Shown one piece after another: positions 32,874 through 44,253 of a stretch of 64,000 nt of DNA. Both the position numbers and the translations under genes were made by a program. Under the pieces are notes generated by a model. The model worked only from the letters and a program-made list of their open reading frames with translations. It ran no database searches and was not told the DNA's origin. How positions within the stretch are numbered: the stretch's first letter is position 1; every line of letters starts with the position of its first letter. The DNA comes from Edolisoma coerulescens (taxonomy: Eukaryota > Chordata > Aves > Passeriformes > Campephagidae), in contig VWZW01004140.1 in NCBI GenBank assembly GCA_013397115.1, positions 124,001-188,000 of the forward strand. Direction: 5' to 3'.

Positions 32874-33290
32874 AATGAAACAACACACACTTTTGAGATT
32901 ATATCGCTGTGGGAGGTAATATAAAAGCTGGTCTTTATGGGAGGCCTTCCGGGGCAGTTATGGCAAAACATCCACAAAAGCCCACCCCCCATGGGGTTCA
33001 CACAGTTTTGTAAGTTTGGTAAATTAGCATAATTGACAAAAGGCACCAATTAGGAGCACAAGTGGTGATGCGATTCCCCCCCACCCCCACCCCAGTCCAA
33101 GCCTCTTCTAAATCCTCCCCCCTCAGACAGAACTGACCTTTGTTGATGAAAATGTGTCTGAAGAGCTGGTTTTCAGCCTTGGTTCTCAGGGAGAACCAGG
33201 ATAGGATAGGGGCTTTGGAATGTGGACGGTCTTTCTGCCTAGCAGGGCAGGGAAAAGCACTGGGAAAACTAGCTAGGAATGCAATAATGG
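32874..33290 (-). mobile_element. Probable LTR fragment of a third endogenous retrovirus family (boundaries uncertain)
   Basis: The text 'ggtaatataaaagctggtct' followed by 'ttatgggaggccttccgggg' and 'ggttcacacagttttgtaag' has the look of a passerine LTR read from its 3' side. The minus strand has CATAAAG and TTTATATTA motifs where a polyadenylation site and downstream sequence would be. There is no second copy in this window, so I could not fix the ends or find a duplication. A 117-codon minus frame (32998-33351) covers it, without a recognisable viral domain. The assignment rests on remembered sequence texture only. Confidence 0.42.
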
Positions 33291-33774
33291 CTACAGAGCT
33301 CCACATGCCTGTGTGAAGAATACAGAGAATATATAAAAGGAAAAAAGGCAAAAATCAATAGGCATCACTGGGAAAAAGGCGTGGAGGGCTGGGCCCTGTC
33401 CCTGCCACCGCAACTCATTGCTGAGGGGCCCTGAGGTGTCTGGAGCAGAGTCCCAGATGTGTGGGGAGCGCAGCTGATCCCACAGCTCGGCACACCCAGG
33501 AGCTGCAGGGGCGGTCCCAGCATCGCCCTCATGCAGCCAAAATGCTCCGGAGCCTGATGAGCTGAGCTGCTCCCCGTGCCTGCAAGGTGCTGCTGGGGCT
33601 GGAATCAGCAGGGCTCTGCAGGTGGGTCCCTCTGCCTTTATGGAAAATGTGTGCTGTGTTCACCTTGACAGGCAGGGTGTGTTCCCCTTGGGAACATGGC
33701 GTGACACACAGGGGAGGAGAAGGGCTCTCCATCTTCCTACAGCTCTCTGGCACCTTCCTGGGTGCAGCCAGGTG
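33291..33774. other. Unique non-coding sequence
   Basis: Nothing recognised. A TATA-like 'gaatatataaaagg' at about 33328 is isolated from any gene start. Confidence 0.4.
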
Positions 33775-34055
33775 AGGGTTGGGCTTTGCTCCCAGGGAAC
33801 AAGGCACAGGACAAGAGGAAACGGCCTCAAGCTGTGCCAGTAGAGGTTTAGATTGGGTGCTATGGAAAATTCCTTCAGAGGAAGGGTGGTCAGGGCAGTG
33901 GTGGAGTGACCATCCTTAAAGGAGGTCAAAAATGTGTGGATATGGCACTTGGGGACACGGTTAGTGGTGGGCTTGGCAGTGCTGAGTGAATGGTTAGACT
34001 CTATCTTAGAAGTCTTTTCCAGCCTTAATGACTCTAGAATTCGAGGATTCTGTGA
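33775..34055 (+). mobile_element. CR1-type LINE fragment, group B, 3' end present
   Basis: The text 'aaacggcctcaagctgtgcc' is followed by 'aaattccttcagaggaaggg' and 'ggttagactctatcttagaa', ending 'gaattcgaggattctgtga'. It covers the ORF2 C-terminus and 3' tail and is moderately diverged. Confidence 0.9.
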
Positions 34056-34393
34056 TCTTTTCAAAATCTCTTGGCACTTTGCTCTCAAGGACTTTTTTCT
34101 TCCAGGAATTACCTACAATGTTGAAAAAGCCGAGAGTATGAGACACGCTCTGACATCAAACTCAAAGTGCAAAATGCTTCTGACTCTGCAAGCTGTTCAA
34201 GGGGGGAAATCTCCCTCCTGCCATGCCCCAGGGCATGAACAAGCACTTGGGCCAAGCCTGTGCCAATCCTGAGATCCCAAAGCTCAGCGGAGAGGCTGTA
34301 GGGTCACTGCTGTTGGCACTGCTCAAGCTGTTGGATGCTCAAGAGGAAAAGCAGACAGGTGGGGTGGTGGAGGAAGGAGGTGTGTGCTTTTAA
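34056..34393. other. Short unique stretch between two same-strand CR1 copies
   Basis: No gene or repeat recognised. Confidence 0.45.
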
Positions 34394-34742
34394 AAGCTGA
34401 GAGAATTGAGATTGTTCAGCCCGGAGAAGAGAAGGCTCTGGGGTCACCCCATTGTGGCCTTTCAGTACCTGAAGGGGACCTGGAAGAAATCTGGAGAGGA
34501 ACTGTTTGCAAGGGCCTGGAGTGTCAGGACAAGGGGGAATGGCTTCAAACTGCCAGAGGGCAGGGTTCAATGGGATATTGAGGAGAAATTTTTCCCTGTG
34601 AGCGGTGGCTGCCCCATCCCTGGAAGTGTCCAAGGTTGGACAGGGCTTGGAGCAGCCTGGGATAGTGGAAGGTGTCGCTGCCCATGGCAGGGGGTGAAAG
34701 GAGATGGTCCTTTCCAGCCCAAATCATTCCATGATTCTATGA
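34394..34742 (+). mobile_element. CR1-type LINE fragment, group A, 3' end present
   Basis: The text 'gagattgttcagcccggaga' is followed by 'aatggcttcaaactgccaga', 'gcttggagcagcctgggata' and 'catggcagggggtgaaagga', ending 'tccatgattctatga'. The terminal repeats are almost canonical. It is 5' truncated. Confidence 0.94.
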
Positions 34743-34938
34743 CTTTAGGGTGTGCTTCCATGCTAGAAATCCTCGGGCTGTCCACCAGCCGAGCTGGTTC
34801 CTTGGGAAGTTCATTTAAGCCCAGCCTTACGGAATGAACTGCCTGGGATCAGAGCTGTGGCTGTGCAGCAGGACCCTGGAGTTTCCTGCCTTCTCCCCCA
34901 GCAAGGATCTTCACCTCCAGCTCTGTAAGTTCAGAAAA

Positions 34939-35070
34939 CACAGAATCATAGAATGGTTTAGGTTGAAAAGGATCTGAAAGCTCATCCCATTCCACTGCCA
35001 TGGGCACGGACACCTTCTGCTATCCCAGGTTGCTCCAAGCCCCATCCAATCTGTTCTTGGATATTTCCAT
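34939..35070 (-). mobile_element. Short CR1-type LINE 3' fragment, group A
   Basis: The left edge is 'cacagaatcatagaatggtt', followed by 'gccatgggcacggacacctt' and 'gctccaagccccatccaatc'. It lies 196 bp from, and is inverted relative to, the previous copy. Confidence 0.93.
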
Positions 35071-35937
35071 CACCAAACTCATCCTCTGGACACTGCTGAG
35101 TTCAGGTGAGCCCAGAGAAAGGCACAGCCTCTCCCTACTGCTGTGTATCCTTTGGGTGAAATGTGGGAATTGGTTCTCTGGGATGTGCTGGTTGGACCCT
35201 GGAATTCACAGGGCTCTGGAAAACACAGAGCTCTCTAGATTCTAATCACTGATATTCCTCACCCCTGTTCAGCCCTGCAGGACTGGCTTTCTTTGTGCTG
35301 GACGTGGGCTGGGTACAGATTGGGTGCTCCATATTCCTGGTCCACCCAAAGGCCTCTGGCTCTGCTGCTTGTTGCAGGGCAGGACAGTCAGTCCCTGAAT
35401 AATTTGTGCCTGCTGCTAGGGCACTAATTTCATATTCATCTGCTAATCTGCCTGGCCACAGATATTAGGGACTTTAAATGTGATATATGCTATTAATCCT
35501 GGTACTGAATTATGAATTTGCCCTGACAGGTTAAAGTGCTGCTCTCCCTGGTCTGTCCATGGAGCTGCTCTGTCACTCCCGCTGTGTCCTGGAGCCTGCT
35601 GGAATAACTGAGGGAAAAGGTTAATTGGGAGCTGCTCTGAGCATCACTCTGGTTAAAGACCTCGGTGTTGGGGTATTTACTCAGCTGAAGCTCTCAAAAC
35701 CTCTGCTCCAAAACCTTGTATTAGAATCTGCTCTGGTTTGAGATGAGCTGTGCTTACAGCTCAGGGCATGCTGCAAAAACACCACCTCAGGGGGCTTCCA
35801 GAGCCTCTGCCACCATGGAAAGGAGGAGTAATGGTGCCTAAAAACACAGAAAAAATGAAGGTTTCTGGATCTCTGCAGTGACTGTGGTTTGCACTGACTT
35901 CTGGGCAAAGATCCATGGTGCTGTTGACCTGCCTGGG
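35071..35937. other. Unique sequence with a candidate conserved block
   Basis: The block 35395-35535 is AT-rich, with 'gcactaatttcatattcatc' and 'gctattaatcctggtactga', and could be a conserved non-coding element. The rest is featureless. Confidence 0.4.
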
Positions 35938-36005
35938 ATCACAGAACCACAGAATGGTTTGGGCTGGAAGGGGCTTTAAAGATCAGCTAATTCCAACCCC
36001 TCTAT
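35938..36005 (-). mobile_element. CR1-type LINE 3' tail, very short
   Basis: Only 'atcacagaaccacagaatgg' plus 'tttgggctggaaggggcttt' and 'ccaacccc' is present, about 70 bp of the 3' terminus. Confidence 0.85.
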
Positions 36006-37933
36006 CCCTTTATCCCCATTCCATGCTGGGCTTTGCCTGTCACCAGCTGGCACTGCCCGGAGGGCTGCAGAGAGGCTGAGACAGCCCCAGAACCAGCGTG
36101 TCCCCTCTTGCCCAGGCCCAGGCAGGAGGAGCCCGTGACACATCCATCCTAGGGAGCCGTGTGAATGCTCTCAGCCTTTATGAACTCCTGCCTGGGTTTT
36201 TTTTCTGCCCCCTCTGCGATTTTTGCCATTCCGCTGCTGTCAGCAGCGTGTTTGTCAGCCTGCTGCATTAATACCTGTGCTTTTACCTCCTTGCCCCTTA
36301 TTAGCTCGGGGAGAGAAGGGCGATTTGGTGGTTTCATGTCACATTAGAGACTCAGGAAGCTTCTCCACATCTCAGCAGCCTGGGGGAGAGGAGGGTTTGC
36401 TGCCTGACCCGGGTCTAAGGGATGGACGTGGATGCGCAGAGGTGACCTGCCAAGCCCTTTGCTGTCTGCACTGATGCCATGGGCTGTTTTTTCTGTTGCT
36501 GAATATAAACAACAAAAAAAGAGTAGCCCAGGGAGATGAGACGTGGGGAACTGGAGAGGTTTGCTCTGCAGCAAGCAGCAGCACAGAGTATTTAAAGGCT
36601 CACACTGTCAGTAATCAATGGTCCTGTTAGACACTCCTCTTTTTCCGTGGATCTCAAGCTACTTAATTGTTGATATCTAGGCACTGAATCAATTCAGCAT
36701 TCATTCATTCATTTATCTGCTGCTGGAGAGCTGATGTGGACACTAAAAATCCACAGTCAATTCTCTGTGTGGAAGTGAAGTTAAGTATACTCAAGATTTT
36801 TCGACCCTGTGAAGGTATTTCAGGAAACCTGCAGCAGAAGTGCTCCATTGCCATGTTTGTGTGCTCAGCCCAGCATGTTTGATACTGTCAGACTGGAACA
36901 GCAGTGCTGCTCCTGCTGCAGCATCCATGGTTCAGGTGCTCTTGGTGGGGGATGCCTTAATTGCTTCTTAGTTGTTAGAAATCGTTACTGCTCTGAGACA
37001 GGAGGAGTTTCCACTCCAGGATCCAAGGAAGCCCTTCAGCCTTTTTCCAGCCTTCTCTCTAACCTGGGAGCTGCACCCCTTGTTTCACAGGCCACCAACC
37101 TGAGGCTGTATTGGTTTGTACCAGTGAAAAACAGAGCAAAATTCCTAAAATCTTCAGGGCTTTGGAAATCTGGCCAAGCAAAAGCCACTCCTCAGCTGCC
37201 TGTGACAACCAGTAGTTCATATTTGTGGGCTGGCTGTATCCCACTGGCCTTCTGCCTGACAGCACCACGAGAGCTGGTTTGCACAGTGCAGTTGTGTCTG
37301 ATTCTGCAGCTGATGGAGAATCTCATGGAAAGAGAGGTTTGTATCCCAGCCCAGCCCTCGCTGTGCAGTGAGATGCAGTGAAAGCCATAAATACAGAGAT
37401 GTTCCACGATTAACAACCCCAGGAGCAACTTAATAGATAAAGCCATTCCCTTTACCTGGAATCTGCTCTGGAACTCGCTGCTGGAGAGCTTGAATGAGCT
37501 GAGCCAGGGGGTAATTGCTAATTAGTATGGGTTATTGTTAATTAGTGAGCCAGGGACTGGAGGTGGCTGCTGAAGGCTCTGTGCTTTCCCCAGCTTCTTC
37601 CTGGGGTTTCATCCTGCCTGGGAGCCTGGGAAAGGTGGTGCCACTCATCCTTCCTCATCCTGAAGGGCTCAGACATGTCAGAATGTGGGCGGTTCTCGGG
37701 TGGGATTGGTCCTGGTGATAAAAGATAAACTGTTCTTTGATAGCCTGGTGCAGGTAAATAACATCTATTCTCTGAAATGCCTCTGAGCCCATGTTTTACC
37801 ATTCATTTTTAGCTCTAAGAAACAACAGCAGAGCCCATGAGGGAGAGATCTCAGTGCATCCTGAGCTGTTGTTGAGCCATTCTCAGGTCAGTTTGTGCCA
37901 CTGCTGAACTGATCAAAGTTATGCTGCCTCTGC
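36006..37933. other. Unique non-coding sequence
   Basis: About 1.9 kb. A 190-codon plus frame (36809-37381) has no recognisable domain. A short 'attcattcattcattt' run lies at about 36700-36715. No promoter, RNA or repeat is named. Confidence 0.45.
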
Positions 37934-38282
37934 TGATGCCTGAGATGGCCACCTAAAAACAGAGACTAGACAGGAATAAGGAGATAAAGGTAGGTGTTTA
38001 TTTGAAGGGCCTTCAAAGGCACACCCTGGGGAGCCAAAGGCTACATCCAAGATGGACCCTGGGTCACGAGTTCTTCACACTTTTATCAGTTTGGTTCATT
38101 TGAGTATCAGGGTTAATTCTCCAATTAAAACTTCAGTTAATGATGTAATTACCCCAAGTTTGCCCCTCCTCTCAAGGCTTTAGTTTACACATTTTGGGCC
38201 TAGGACAATCTGGGTCTCCTTGGAGAGAAAAACCTAGAGAGGTTTGTTGTGTCTGACCAGCACGAGAGAGCAGCAGCTGACA
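37934..38282 (-). mobile_element. Solo LTR of an endogenous retrovirus, family LTR2, copy 2
   Basis: Reverse-oriented partner of 25895-26250. The left edge is 'tgatgcctgagatggccacc', followed by 'taaaaacagagactagacag', and the right edge is 'cagcagctgaca'. On the minus strand it keeps AATAAA (37997-38002), where copy 1 has AATACA, and a degraded TATA region near 38085. Copy 1 keeps the better TATA box. No target-site duplication is convincing and no internal genes are present. Confidence 0.76.
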
Positions 38283-40740
38283 GGCCACAAGAAACTTCAG
38301 AGTTACACACTGGGCAGTACAGGATTTGAAAATATAAAAGTTAAAACCTAAGGCATCGTGCTAAAGGGACAATCAAAATAGTCCAGTAACATCCTGAAGC
38401 TCTTCCTGAGGATCTGCTCAGGGAATAGGGACCCATGGAACCTCTCCTATTCTGTGGTTTGTACCTCAAACCCCTTTGCAGAGGTAGGAGCATCACCCAG
38501 CTCCAGCTTGACCCCAGAGGGCTGAGTGTCAGAGCAGCTGCAGGTCCCAGCATATTAAAGAAGCCAAGAGAAAGTAGCAAATGCATCTCCCCAGGGTAAA
38601 ATGCTTCCCCTCTGCCCCTGAAGGGCAACATCCCATTGCTGACACCTTCCTGTCAGCACCAAGGATCCACGTCAGTGCCTCTGGGCTCTACAAAGGGCAC
38701 AGAGCCTCACTGCCAGGGCAACACCCAACCCCAGTGTGGGATGGAGCATCTTCTGAGGGACTTCTCCTCTCTCACAAAGCATTGTCCGTGTCTGTGCAGG
38801 TCCCTGGTTCCCCAGCTGTGGTCTGGTGGCCCAGGAGGCTCCTGGGCGTGACCTGCAGCTAGTGCACAAGCTCACCACATCTGCATGGTGCTCTCTGTGA
38901 CATCCAGGTGGCACAAGGACATGGTGGGCCAGGCAAATGCTAGCAGCTGGCAGCACCCCGAGGTCCAAATAATTCAGGGGGTGTGAGTTTTGAAGGGTTA
39001 GAGGCAGCCTCTGCTGTGCAGGATTTTTCTCCCCTCAGTTTAGAAAGCGACACCTGTGGGAGGACAAGAGGAATGAGCTGGGCTGGTGTCCCAGGGAGTA
39101 CAGACAGGAAACTCCCCGGGATGAAATCCCCCTGGTTCCAGGCTGGAGCAAGGAACAAGGAGCTGAGCCAAAGGGAGGGGTGGCAGAGGGAATCGCCCCA
39201 TTTTACTGGGGTGTCTTGGCTGGGAGACACTGGAGGTCTTGGCCAAGGACACGAGCAGCTGGCCATGCCAGCTTGTGGCTGAGCCATCTCCCACCTCACA
39301 GCTCTGCTCAGGGCACAGAGCAGATGCCCCTGTCCCCTGTGCCCCTCGGCAGCCGTGTCCCCCCTGGCCCTGCTGTGGGAAGGGCCAGTTGTCCCCCCTG
39401 CAGCAGCCAGCATTCCTGCAGCTCTCCCTGGTGTCCCAGCACCAGCTCCCTCTCCCTGGCTCTGTAAGCACTTACTTGGCTCTTGTTATTGGGTTATTTA
39501 TAGTGACTCTGCCAAGTGTTTTGGAATCAGGAGGAGGGCACGGAGCTAAACACAATAGCATCACCTCGTGAGAGCTGACATTTAAAACAGGGGATCTCAT
39601 TACCCAAACCAAGGGAGACGGCTAATGTCAGGAAGAGCCGGTGGCTGTTGGCTCCGTGCTGTGACTCGGGGCTGCTGGCTGTGGCTGCAGCAGGCACAGG
39701 AGGCCTTGGCAGCCCGTGGGGACAGCCCAGAGCCTGGGGGAACACCTCCAGCAGCCCCTCAGAGGATACAGCCTGTGCTGCTTTATCCAGGGCTGGCTGG
39801 AAACAGCAGCCATGTGAGGGTGGGTGTGTTTCAGACACAGGAAAATGTTCCATCCCGTGTTTGGGTTGTGTGTTCCTGTGGCAGTGAGGCTCCGTGTGCT
39901 CTCCCTTTCCCAGAATCCACGATTGCCACCATCATTCCCACCCTCACACCCTTCCACTGACGCCAGGAGGGTCAAACACATTCCTAGACCTGACCACAAG
40001 TATTTCCAGCCAGACCTGGTGTAAAGAGCAGCTTCCCAGCCTGCTTTTTCCTCACAGAGGAATTCCAGTGTACAGCTTGTCTGGGCTGTGTGAAATAGTG
40101 CAGCTCCCCAGAAGCCCAAGTTAATATTCATGCACCGTGAAGAATTCCAAATACATCCAAGATTTCAAATGCATCCACCTCCCATCAGCCACATCAAACT
40201 GTCTTGACAGCTAATGAGGGAGGCACAGCCTCGAAACCAGCAAGTTGTAACTGAATAAATATGATAAACAACCTGTTTCCAGATGGCTTTTTATGTAAAA
40301 CTATTTATGCAGCGTTGATAGATGGCAAGTTTCATGCCAATAAATCCACGTATTTTAAAACATTTGCCTTCTTAATTGCCCAGTTTACATGTAAAATATG
40401 TTTATGTGCATTGCTAAGTCGAAAAGTGGCCTGGGAACAGCTCTGGACTAGGTAAGCACTGCTCCTGTGCTGGCCCGTCTGCCTGGGCTCCTGGGAATGG
40501 TGTCACAGGAATGTCACTGGGAAGTCTGGTACCTCACAGGAGCCGGACTCTGATCATAGCAGAATAAGTGTGGTTGTTAAGCTCCTGTCTCTGGCTCAAA
40601 GGTGTCTGGGGGGAGTCTGGGCCCTTGAGCGCTGCCAGGGAGATGCAGCTGGGAGGGATCCAGTGCTGGGAGCGAGGCAGTGGGTTTGGGGTGGGTGATG
40701 GTGCTGCTGCAGCCTCTGCTTCACGTCCCTAAAATCGTGT
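38283..40740. other. Unique non-coding sequence
   Basis: About 2.5 kb. The middle (38900-39950) is GC-rich with many overlapping chance frames. The right end contains the conserved-looking block at 40115-40450. Confidence 0.45.
40115..40450. other. Candidate conserved non-coding element
   Basis: AT-rich non-repetitive text including 'aagttaatattcatgcaccg', 'aactgaataaatatgataaa' and 'aactatttatgcagcgttga'. No coding frame is supported, since the 64-codon frame at 40261-40455 has no domain. It sits upstream of a CR1 copy but shows no repeat character. Confidence 0.33.
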
Positions 40741-40970
40741 CAGGGATGGTTTGGGTTGGAAAGGACTTTAAATATCATCCAATGCCAACCCCTGCCATGG
40801 GCAGGGACACCTTCCCCTAGCCCAGGCTGCTCCAAGCCCTGTCCAACCTGGCCTTGGACACTTCCAGGGATGGGGCAGCCACGGCTTCTCTGGGCATCCT
40901 GTGCCAGGGCCTCCCCAACCTCACAGGGAAGAATTTCTACCCAATATTTACTCTAAGCCTCTCTCAAAGT
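40741..40970 (-). mobile_element. CR1-type LINE fragment, group A
   Basis: The plus text 'ggtttgggttggaaaggact' is followed by 'gctccaagccctgtccaacc', 'cttctctgggcatcctgtgc' and 'cctcacagggaagaatttct'. The terminal octamers on the left are degenerate. Confidence 0.92.
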
Positions 40971-41980
40971 GGGCCAGCTGTGTTTTGGGCAGAGGTTGTC
41001 ATCTGACCACTTTGTGCTGTCCCCTAGAGAGAACTCATCCTGCTTCTCCGTGCTTCACCAAGCTTTCTCCAGAGCCAGCCAAGCCCCTCTTCCATCCCCT
41101 CACCCTCTGGAAACACAAACTGAACAGAGGTAATGCAGCAGGAGGCTCTGAACATCCTCCAGCTCTGCTGCTGAGCCTTCATCCTGAACCACTAACACCT
41201 CTGCAGATGACAGGGCACCTCCCATGTGGTGCTGGCTGTATCCCAAGGAGCTCTCCGAGGCAGGAGCAGGAGAGACAGAGCCCTGTTAGCCTCTGATGCA
41301 ATTAGTTCGTGGTGTATCTGCATTCTTATTACTGGCTATTTGCTCTAATGGGCTCAATCATGTACAATATTAACATAAATTGACACTGAGCAGAGTTATT
41401 CCTCTGGAAATGTTTGCTCATTTAGGATTGTTGGTCTCAACTCTACAGTATATGGGGTGTTTTATTTAGCCTCTAACTCATTTATTGGCTATTTATAGAA
41501 GAGGGCTTTCCTGAGCAGTAAAACCACAGGGCTGTGCACAGAGCAGCTCTGTCCTTCTGACAGGTTTATTTGGGTTTATTTCTCTGCGGGAGAGCTTTGC
41601 CTCGCTCTGTTTTCACCTCAGCATTGTCACTGAAGTCATTAACCAAAGTCTGCCCGGTCACTGGTGATGTCCAGGCACCGGGGCCTGGCTGCTCCTTGCG
41701 AGGGCAGGACTGGGAAGGAGGTCAGGGCACATTCCAGGGCTCCCCAGCGTGGCTGAGCCGTGTGGGCACCTCTGGCACCGCACAGCTGAACCTGCAGGGC
41801 AGAGCTGCTGGGTCCCCTCTGGGAGCAGGGAGCAAACCCTGCGGATCCCTGTGCTGCTGCTCCCTCTTCTCCAGCGTGGAGCAGGAGCCTCCACCACCCC
41901 CATGAGCACCACCAATCCCAGAGGGCTCTGACAGCATCAGCCCAGCCTCGCTTCACAGAGAGCGGGAAGGAGTGAGCAGG
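40971..41980. other. Unique sequence with a candidate conserved block
   Basis: The conserved-looking block at 41285-41520 is listed separately. The right part (41640-41940) is GC-rich without a supported exon. Confidence 0.45.
41285..41520. other. Candidate conserved non-coding element
   Basis: AT-rich, non-repetitive, frame-poor text: 'gatgcaattagttcgtggtg', 'tcatgtacaatattaacata', 'ggctatttatagaagagggc'. The style is that of ultraconserved-type enhancers, but alignment is needed. Confidence 0.35.
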
Positions 41981-42243
41981 GAATCACAGAACCACTGAAA
42001 ATCCTGGGCTGGAAGGGATCATTCACAGGGATCACCCAGTCCCATTCCTGGCCCTGCACAGACACCCCCCAACAACCCCACCCTGGGCACCCCTGGCAGC
42101 GCTGCCCAAACGCTCCTGGAGCTCTGGCAGCCTCGGGGCCGTGCCCATTCCCTGGGGAGCCTGGGCAGTGCCCAGCACCCTCTGGGGGAAGAACCTTTCC
42201 CTGATATCCAACCTAAACCCCCCTGACACAGCTCCAGCCATTT
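41981..42243 (-). mobile_element. CR1-type LINE fragment, group C, 3' end present
   Basis: The left edge is 'gaatcacagaaccactgaaa', followed by 'gggctggaagggatcattca'. The body is 'ggcagcgctgcccaaacgct' and 'gggcagtgcccagcaccctc', and the match ends in 'cacagctccagccatt'. Very similar to the copies at 50666 and 60279. Confidence 0.94.
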
Positions 42244-43890
42244 AGAGACTCCATGCCATCCTCTCAGATTTCTGGGAGAGCTCCAAGGAGTTTTTTAGCT
42301 TCAAGAGGAAAGTCTGCACCCAGCCAGGCTCCCAGTAACCCAGGTGCCCTTATCCTGGTGAGAGAGCTGAGTGGGAAATCTCTTGTGCAAGGTGTGTGAC
42401 ACTGAGCTCACTTAAAATGTTTCTTAGGGAAACAGAGCCTTGGCTCTCCAAGCAGCCTTTCCCCCAGCAGAGGTGCTGGGTCTGGATGCAGCGGGGGCCA
42501 CATTCTGACAGAGTGCCCTGTCAGCGGCATTAGAACCCCTCCCGAATTTTTCACAGAGCTACAGGTTCAAACAAAACCATCATAAAGGAAGATTGGGTTT
42601 GATGAGGCTCAAAAGCACAGGAAAATAATGTTGGGAATAAATAATAAAATAATTTAGGCATTGTCAAAATGTCTCATTTTGACTTTGAGGCAGTTTTTTT
42701 TGTCGCTGAGGCAAGAAAGGCTTTGGTTTCCAAACATGTTTCATTTTGGACTAACCAATAGGCAAAGAAAGAAGAAATGTCAAATGTCATCTTCCTCTGG
42801 AGTTCATGAAGATGGGACATATGACAGCCCAGGACTCGACTTTGCTGTGCAAAAAAACCCCCATGGTTTGCAAAAATAGCCTGCTCGGGGAAAAAAAAGA
42901 AAGAAAAAAATATATATGAATAAAAAGAAGACAAAAATCTTGACTTTTCTTATTTGGCCAGGATGCTGGTTTTGCTTTTCTAAAATATGAAAACTTGAAG
43001 ACTTTTTTACCAGAAGAGAAAACCCTTCCTTGTTTCTGCTCCAGTTATCGCCGTGATGGGCATTTTTAGATAAGATTTTGATGGGAGAAGGGGGTGGAGA
43101 GAAGTCCAGGACTTTCTGTGATAACTTGCACATTCTGTGCAGCTCTTGACTGACACTCTGCATTAAAAACCTTGAAAATCGGGGGTTTTGGGACAGCCAC
43201 ATTTGCCTGGGCCTAAACAGCACACGGAGCTCAGGAGGAAGCCCACGGAGAAGGGGACAAGATGCTCACACAGAGCACCCATCAGAGCTCCAGTGGAGAC
43301 TGGGCTAAACTGGGACTGACACAGCACAGGAAATGCAGCCTCACTTCATCCCAGCTCCCTGAGGAAGGAAACTGCTCCTTCAGCACCAAAGCACCTCATC
43401 CCCCACTCCAGCCCCATTTCCAGAGGGTCCCAGGAGGCCAGGCCAAAGGAGGAGGGTGGAAAGGACAGCCCAGCCAACACCACAGGCTCAGCTACACATC
43501 CTCCTGTCTCCTTTTCCACCCCACATTTCAGTGACATTTGAGAGTCCTCTCAGATTTTAAAACACATGGATTTTGACATTTTATTACTCGCCTGTCTCAG
43601 TTTTATGGTTATGAGGATGGGTGAAAAATTAAGGTTCCTGGAGGCTCCGGAGAAAACCTCTATTTATCCAAAGGGCATGAAAAAAATGGCTGCATCCCTG
43701 TGGGTGACAGGAGGAAATTTAGGATCGTTCCAGGCTCTCAGATGCTTTGCAGAATGAGCATTCCAGTGTCAGCAGCTCAGCCCCAAGTCCTTCCTGCCAA
43801 CACTCACTCTCATTTCATCCCTCTGTCCCCAGAGCCCAGGACACCCATCTGGGCTGTGGGCACAAGGAGATACCCAAATTCCTGTGAGAA
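42244..43890. other. Unique non-coding sequence
   Basis: About 1.6 kb. An A-rich patch lies at 42885-42930 with a short TA run. No gene or repeat named. Confidence 0.45.
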
Positions 43891-44253
43891 AGACACTGAG
43901 GGGCTGGAGGGTGTCCAGGGAAGGGAATGGAGCTGGGGAAGGGGCTGGAGCCCCAGGAGCGGCTGAGGGAGCTGGGAAAGGGGCTCAGCCTGGAGAAAAG
44001 GAGGCTCAGGGGGGCCCTTGTGGCTCTGCACAACTCCCTGACAGGAGGGAGCAGCCAGGGGGGATCGGGCTGTGCCCCCACAAAGGACAGGAGGAGAGGG
44101 AACAGCCTCAGGTTGCACCAGAGAAAGTTTAGATTGGATATTAGGGAAAATTTCTTCATGGAAAGGGTTGTCCAGCCTTGGCACAGGGCTGTGGGGGAGT
44201 CTCCATCCCTGCAGGGATTTAAAAGCTGCGTGGCACTTGGGGACATGGGTTAG
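43891..44253 (+). mobile_element. CR1-type LINE fragment, group B, 3' tail missing
   Basis: The text 'agggaatggagctggggaag' is followed by 'cagcctggagaaaaggaggc', 'caactccctgacaggaggga' and 'gaaaatttcttcatggaaag'. The plus frame 43927-44253 keeps the ORF2 C-terminal pattern (text like LSLEKRRLRGALVALHNSLT). The copy stops at 'ggggacatgggtta' without the usual last about 60 bp and terminal repeats, so its 3' end was deleted after insertion. Confidence 0.92.

Noticed and set aside
37947..38287. 'ggcca' on both sides of LTR2 copy 2 as a target-site duplication
   Set aside because: The left ggcca would lie inside the element as defined by its alignment to copy 1, which continues to 'aggcatca'. 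A 5-bp match is likely by chance.
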